From positions 1 to 9,105 of the forward strand of contig DDSL01000010.1 of the NCBI GenBank assembly GCA_002343825.1: 9,105 bases of DNA. Direction: 5' to 3'. The number at the start of each line of letters is the position of its first letter. The first letter of the stretch is position 1. A program made the translations under genes and the position numbers. Positions 5,501 through 9,105 of the stretch are shown here, in pieces. The stretch is from Chthonomonas sp. UBA2391. Lineage in GTDB: Bacteria; Armatimonadota; Fimbriimonadia; Fimbriimonadales; Fimbriimonadaceae. Under the pieces are notes generated by a model. The model saw only the letters and a list, made by a program, of their open reading frames with translations, ran no database searches and was not told where the DNA came from.

Positions 5501-8154
5501 GGGCGGCCTCCTTGGACCGTGATTCGGATCACCGGGTTGCGGGACCGTGCGACGAAACTGAGGTTACTGGACCGCGTGAAGGACCGCCGGAGCAATCCCG
5601 GAGCCGAGATCTGATAACTGCGAACCCCACCTTGCGTGACCTGCAGCTCGAGATCGACCTTCTGCTTGGGGGCGATCCCCTCCAGTCGAAGGAAATAGAC
5701 CTGGCTTCGTCCGATCGCCCGGACATCTCGGCCCAAACGCCCCGGAGCACTCGCCAATTGAAGTCCACCCATTGAAGCCGGAAGCTCGGAATCCAGACCA
5801 GGGTCCAGTCGTGAGCTGGCTCCGGCTCGGCCTCCGATGTGGGCCACGGCTCGGCCAGTCTCGGCCCGCGCGGTCACCCGCATGGTCCATCCCGGCACCG
5901 AACTCCGAGTTCGAGAAGCGGAATTCGTCGGCAAGCGGAGGGTCGCACCCGTCGCGCTCAGGCATTTGATGAAGGCAGCTTGGCCGGGGAGGAGTTGGGC
6001 ATCGCTGATGTAGCTTCCACGCTCCGCGACACCACTGGCCGGGTCGGGCGAATTCGGAGAAAAGAGGTACCAATCCGGAGCGATCAAGCCCTCCGCCGCC
6101 GCGTCAGCGAAGGATCGCGGGAACTCGCTCGCGACCACGACCTGCACATCGTCCCGATTCACCGCGACGTCAAGCGGATTGACGATGAGGTTCCAGCCGG
6201 GCTGAAGAGCCACGGACGCCGGAGTGTTGGGCGGGGCAAAGGTGGAGTAAGTCGGTTGGCTCGCGGCATCCCTTCGGACAAAGGCCGCTTGGCCCATTCC
6301 TAGTCCGCCGGGTTCGTAGTTCCATCGGCTATCGATAGGTTCCCACCGAGCAGCAAGAGTTCCGGCCCCCCAGATCGAGCGCGGATTGACCACATAGGGT
6401 TCACCCAAAAAGCCCGTCATGCTGATCCCGGCGGCCAAATCAAGGTTCTCGTTCCGGTCTGCGTCGATCCCCAAGACAAGTCCGATCGGCCCGGGCCCTT
6501 TGTTCAGCCGACGGGTCGAAACCACGGTCTCTCCGTCCTGGACCCGGATCACATCGACTTCGACCCGGGCCTGAGAACGTTCAAAGTCGCCCTCGAGCAA
6601 GATGCCAAAGGCTCCGTTCGTCACGTTTGCGGTGGCCGAGAGCAAAGCACCCCACCGAACCCGAACTCGGTACTGAGATCCAGGGTCGGTTCCGACGACG
6701 ACTCCGTAGAGTGTATTGGGGGTGGGTCGAGTTGCCGTGGCGATGGCTCCGGCGGGAAGATAAGCCCGGGCGATTTGGTTTCGAACGGGGATATCTACGG
6801 TGACTCGGTATGGTTCGCCGCCGAACGCACCACTCGGGAAGTTCGGCGCGACCGCGCCATAGCCGGCCCCGATGGTGATCCGGTCATCCTGTGCGGCGGT
6901 GAAAAAGCGGCTGTAATCCGGCGACCAGTAGATCGGGTAGGCCGTGTCTCGCAGAAGAGCTTCGTTTCCGTTGGATTCCGTGCGGAACCAGTGGGTCTGG
7001 ATGCCAAAGACTCCGAAGTCAGGTCCCGCAAGGCCGCTGGTGATGGCAAAAGGCTGGACCAGCAGTTTGTTACCCGGGGTGAGGGCCGCATTCAAGATGA
7101 ATTGCCGCCGAGACCACTCAGCAAAGGTTTGACCTTCGACCGTGCTTCCCGAGCCACCAAGGGCATCGATCGATGTTTGGGCCAAGGCATCCAGGTCGGG
7201 ACTGCCAGAAGCCAGATCATAGCGGCGCAAGAACTCGGCTGCGAAGTTCGGATACTCGGTCAGGACCTTTTGCATCGCCGTTCCGGCCATCTGATAGCGC
7301 AGAAGGTAGAGACCGCCGACCGATCCACCCGGCGGGAGCGGTTGATTCCGGAGGTTGGGCGCGATAAAGATCGGACCGCTCAGCGCCCGCTGATTCGACC
7401 AATCGTAAGTCGGGCTGGTGTCGTATGTTGCCGCGAGTTGCTGCTCGATCAGATCCGGATCGAGAGCATTGGGTAGAGCCCCAGCCGTCCGGCAAATTTG
7501 GAGCACCGCGGCACGGACGAGGCCTTCATTCCACCCATCGTTTGGCAAAGGACGGTTGCCCCTATAGGCCAAGAGGAGGGCGTGGACAAACTGGACGGCG
7601 GCGACTTCGGGCTTGAGCCCCCCGGCATCGGCATAGATCGGGAACCGGATCTCTTGATCACCGGTGGCAGAGTCATAGACAAACGCTCCGCCGATGACGG
7701 CATCTCGCTCTCCCAGATCGACATCCCAGTTGCTGACGCGAACCGGACCGCCGATGACCGGCGCCCCAAAAACTGCATCCAGCCGCGGGCGCACCCGGGC
7801 AAAGACATCTTGGAGAAGGATCTGGTAGTCACTTGGGAACTGCCGGTTCCCCGAGGTCGCGAACTGAAGGGTGATCGGATCCCCGCCACGACCTCCTCGA
7901 CTCCGAGTGTTGCCACGCTGGACCAGGACCGTGGTGGCCGGGCTCCAAGCCGGGATCTTGCGGGCTCGCCGCTCGGCCCGAGTCAGCGTCACCGCATTCT
8001 GGGCAAAGCGCTGCAACGCCGCGTCCACCTGGGCGGAGAGCTGATCCGGGCTACGGGTTGGGCTGGCGTCCAGCCGGAGCACCGCACTCGACGCGAGTGC
8101 AGGCCCGGCCGCCGCCAGCAAGAGGGCAAAGCGAACAACTGAGAGCGAATGCAT
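5497..8154 (-). CDS. Large secreted protein with degenerate metallopeptidase-like region
   Basis: An 885-residue protein with a Sec signal peptide (hydrophobic residues about 7-20, likely cleavage after ALA near residue 22). Residues about 94-225 resemble the core of a zinc peptidase, ending in FVHALLLAYRG and then DGWNEGL; an active relative would read HExxH followed by W-x-EG. Here the catalytic Glu and second His are Ala192 and Leu195, so catalysis is unlikely. Residues about 360-565 are beta-rich, Ig-like. Residues about 570-740 contain two segments, each with a Trp-containing stretch and a closing GQAAF (622-626 and 725-729), suggesting a tandem repeat. The C-terminus is another beta-rich domain. 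No LPxTG, PEP-CTERM or membrane anchor is seen. ATG 8154 overlaps the previous stop as TGATG with AGGA just upstream; TTG 8157 is a less likely start. It is coupled to the lipoprotein gene downstream. The family name is unknown to me. Confidence 0.85.
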   Translation of the reverse strand: MHSLSVVRFALLLAAAGPALASSAVLRLDASPTRSPDQLSAQVDAALQRFAQNAVTLTRAERRARKIPAWSPATTVLVQRGNTRSRGGRGGDPITLQFATSGNRQFPSDYQILLQDVFARVRPRLDAVFGAPVIGGPVRVSNWDVDLGERDAVIGGAFVYDSATGDQEIRFPIYADAGGLKPEVAAVQFVHALLLAYRGNRPLPNDGWNEGLVRAAVLQICRTAGALPNALDPDLIEQQLAATYDTSPTYDWSNQRALSGPIFIAPNLRNQPLPPGGSVGGLYLLRYQMAGTAMQKVLTEYPNFAAEFLRRYDLASGSPDLDALAQTSIDALGGSGSTVEGQTFAEWSRRQFILNAALTPGNKLLVQPFAITSGLAGPDFGVFGIQTHWFRTESNGNEALLRDTAYPIYWSPDYSRFFTAAQDDRITIGAGYGAVAPNFPSGAFGGEPYRVTVDIPVRNQIARAYLPAGAIATATRPTPNTLYGVVVGTDPGSQYRVRVRWGALLSATANVTNGAFGILLEGDFERSQARVEVDVIRVQDGETVVSTRRLNKGPGPIGLVLGIDADRNENLDLAAGISMTGFLGEPYVVNPRSIWGAGTLAARWEPIDSRWNYEPGGLGMGQAAFVRRDAASQPTYSTFAPPNTPASVALQPGWNLIVNPLDVAVNRDDVQVVVASEFPRSFADAAAEGLIAPDWYLFSPNSPDPASGVAERGSYISDAQLLPGQAAFIKCLSATGATLRLPTNSASRTRSSVPGWTMRVTARAETGRAVAHIGGRAGASSRLDPGLDSELPASMGGLQLASAPGRLGRDVRAIGRSQVYFLRLEGIAPKQKVDLELQVTQGGVRSYQISAPGLLRRSFTRSSNLSFVARSRNPVIRITVQGGRP
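5507..5513 (-). promoter_or_regulatory. Strong ribosome binding site that decides the lipoprotein start
   Basis: AAGGAGG on the minus strand sits 6 bases before the GTG at 5500. It is encoded inside the last codons (Gln-Gly-Gly) of the upstream gene, so this gene's C-terminus carries the binding site of the next one. This supports GTG 5500 over ATG 5464. Confidence 0.85.
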
Positions 8155-9105
8155 CAATCCTGAAAGACAAACGAACCAACCTCGCTAAGGGTGCGGCTAT
8201 TGTCGCCATCGGCCAGCCCGAGCACCAAGAAGTAGTACGTTCGCCCCCGCACCAGCGGGACATCGCCATTGTAGACGAGTTCGGTAGACCGGGTTCGGCG
8301 ATCAGAGTTCGTCCAGATCCTCTCGACTCCATCTCCCGGGTACTCGTCGAACAAAAAGACGACGTACTCTTCGGCTCCGAAAACCGCATTCCATCGGAAG
8401 GCGAGGGGCTCTTGTAGGGTCGAGCGCAAGGTGAGGTCGTTGAGCGGGGTCACGGAGAGAAGATCACTCCGATCGCTGAGGGAGCCGGTCTCGCGAGGGT
8501 AGCGGGTCGAGGCCGTCGCCAATTGGTAGAAGTAGGTCGAATTGGGATTGAGCCGAACGTCGGAGTCGATGTAGACGCTACCGATCGGCTCGCGGAAGAA
8601 GTCGTAGCCAGTGAGGCTATCCTCACTCCGGCCGCGATAGACCACGTAGCCGAGGATGTTGCGCGAATCGAACGGGGTCCACTCGATCTCAACCTCGATG
8701 GGGTTGCCGGCCGAGCTTAGCCGGGTGCTCGCCTGTCCCGGACGTCCGAGGGCCGACTTGGCCCACGCCAGCGCACCTTTCTGGCGAGAATCTCGGGAAG
8801 CGAAGCTGGTCCAGGCGATGATCGAGAGGTCCTGCGGGGGAATCAGGCCCGGGGTGCCGGGATTGCCGAGGGTGAAATCGACCTCCAGTCGTTCGCCCGC
8901 GTCGAGGACGAATTGGTCGGAATCGCTGCTGTATCCGCCGGCGCTGGCCATCACCGTGTAGGATTCTCCGGCCATCAGACGGTCGATGCGGAACTTTCCA
9001 TCCTTGTCGGTGATCGCTTTATTGCTACTGAGCGATCCAGAACCCAGGGCAAAGACGGTTACAAGTTCCAAGGCATTCCCAAAGCGGTCGTAAACGGTAC
9101 CGACG
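8154..9105 (-). CDS. Secreted-type protein with regulatory-like and Fn3-like domains, 5' end outside window
   Basis: The frame is open to the right edge of the window, so only the last 316 residues are visible and the start and any signal peptide lie outside. Visible residues 1-80 form a carboxypeptidase-regulatory-like beta-sandwich (VGTVYDRFGNALELVTVF, then TDKDGKFRIDRLMAGESYTV), a common non-catalytic module. After a linker, residues about 130-200 match a fibronectin type III-like domain (VEIEWTPFDSRNILGYVVYRG and NSTYFYQL). Residues about 222-316 form a second, more diverged one (LAFRWNAVFGAEEYVVFLFD, RGRTYYFLVLGL). No anchor motif follows the last domain. Its TGA overlaps the ATG of the large secreted protein (TGATG), so both share a transcript. 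The TTG at 9071 is an internal codon and is not the start. This protein most likely acts outside the cytoplasm; partner or ligand cannot be deduced. Confidence 0.85.
   Translation of the reverse strand, partial: VGTVYDRFGNALELVTVFALGSGSLSSNKAITDKDGKFRIDRLMAGESYTVMASAGGYSSDSDQFVLDAGERLEVDFTLGNPGTPGLIPPQDLSIIAWTSFASRDSRQKGALAWAKSALGRPGQASTRLSSAGNPIEVEIEWTPFDSRNILGYVVYRGRSEDSLTGYDFFREPIGSVYIDSDVRLNPNSTYFYQLATASTRYPRETGSLSDRSDLLSVTPLNDLTLRSTLQEPLAFRWNAVFGAEEYVVFLFDEYPGDGVERIWTNSDRRTRSTELVYNGDVPLVRGRTYYFLVLGLADGDNSRTLSEVGSFVFQD

Noticed and set aside
5512..8142. Long + strand ORFs antisense to the large secreted protein gene (for example 6775-7476 and 7498-8142).
   Set aside because: They mirror a well-supported coding gene on the minus strand, lack recognisable domains and are expected at high GC.

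Overview
The window looks like chromosomal DNA from a high-GC, Gram-negative-type (diderm) bacterium. It carries an LptC-like lipopolysaccharide-transport protein, a lipoprotein and long secreted proteins built from carboxypeptidase-regulatory-like and fibronectin-III-like domains. Shine-Dalgarno sequences are used at several starts. A lineage such as Armatimonadota (Fimbriimonas-like) would fit, but that is a guess from style; Acidobacteria, Gemmatimonadota and Planctomycetes cannot be excluded. No rRNA, tRNA, CRISPR array, insertion sequence or integrase is visible.

Left part (1-1069, + strand): the 3' nine-tenths of metK (S-adenosylmethionine synthetase), closed by a textbook intrinsic terminator.

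Middle part (about 1070-3118): a short accessory block. One small acidic protein of unknown function (1227-1688, +) converges on two translationally coupled genes on the minus strand. One of these has a DUF4259-type N-terminus plus a possible small beta-barrel domain (2160-2948); the other is DUF4304-like (1738-2163). Such families recur in polymorphic-toxin immunity clusters, but no toxin gene is visible. The 1201-1680 stretch is about 52% GC by hand count, clearly below its neighbours, which suggests this is an inserted or fast-changing locus.

Right part (3119-9105, - strand, transcribed right to left): four tightly packed genes. In order of transcription they are (a) a protein cut by the window edge with a regulatory-like beta-sandwich and two Fn3-like domains; (b) an 885-residue secreted protein with a region resembling a zinc peptidase whose metal ligands are lost; (c) a lipoprotein with three beta-sandwich repeats; (d) a 450-residue LptC-like protein with three LptC/OstA-like modules. 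Junctions are stop/start overlaps (TGATG, GTGA) or a 12-base gap, so the four are probably co-expressed and act in the envelope. No lptA or lptB follows. The most noteworthy points are the enlarged LptC-like protein coupled to secreted proteins, the apparent pseudo-peptidase, and the immunity-like block next to metK. None is demonstrated to be a new system.
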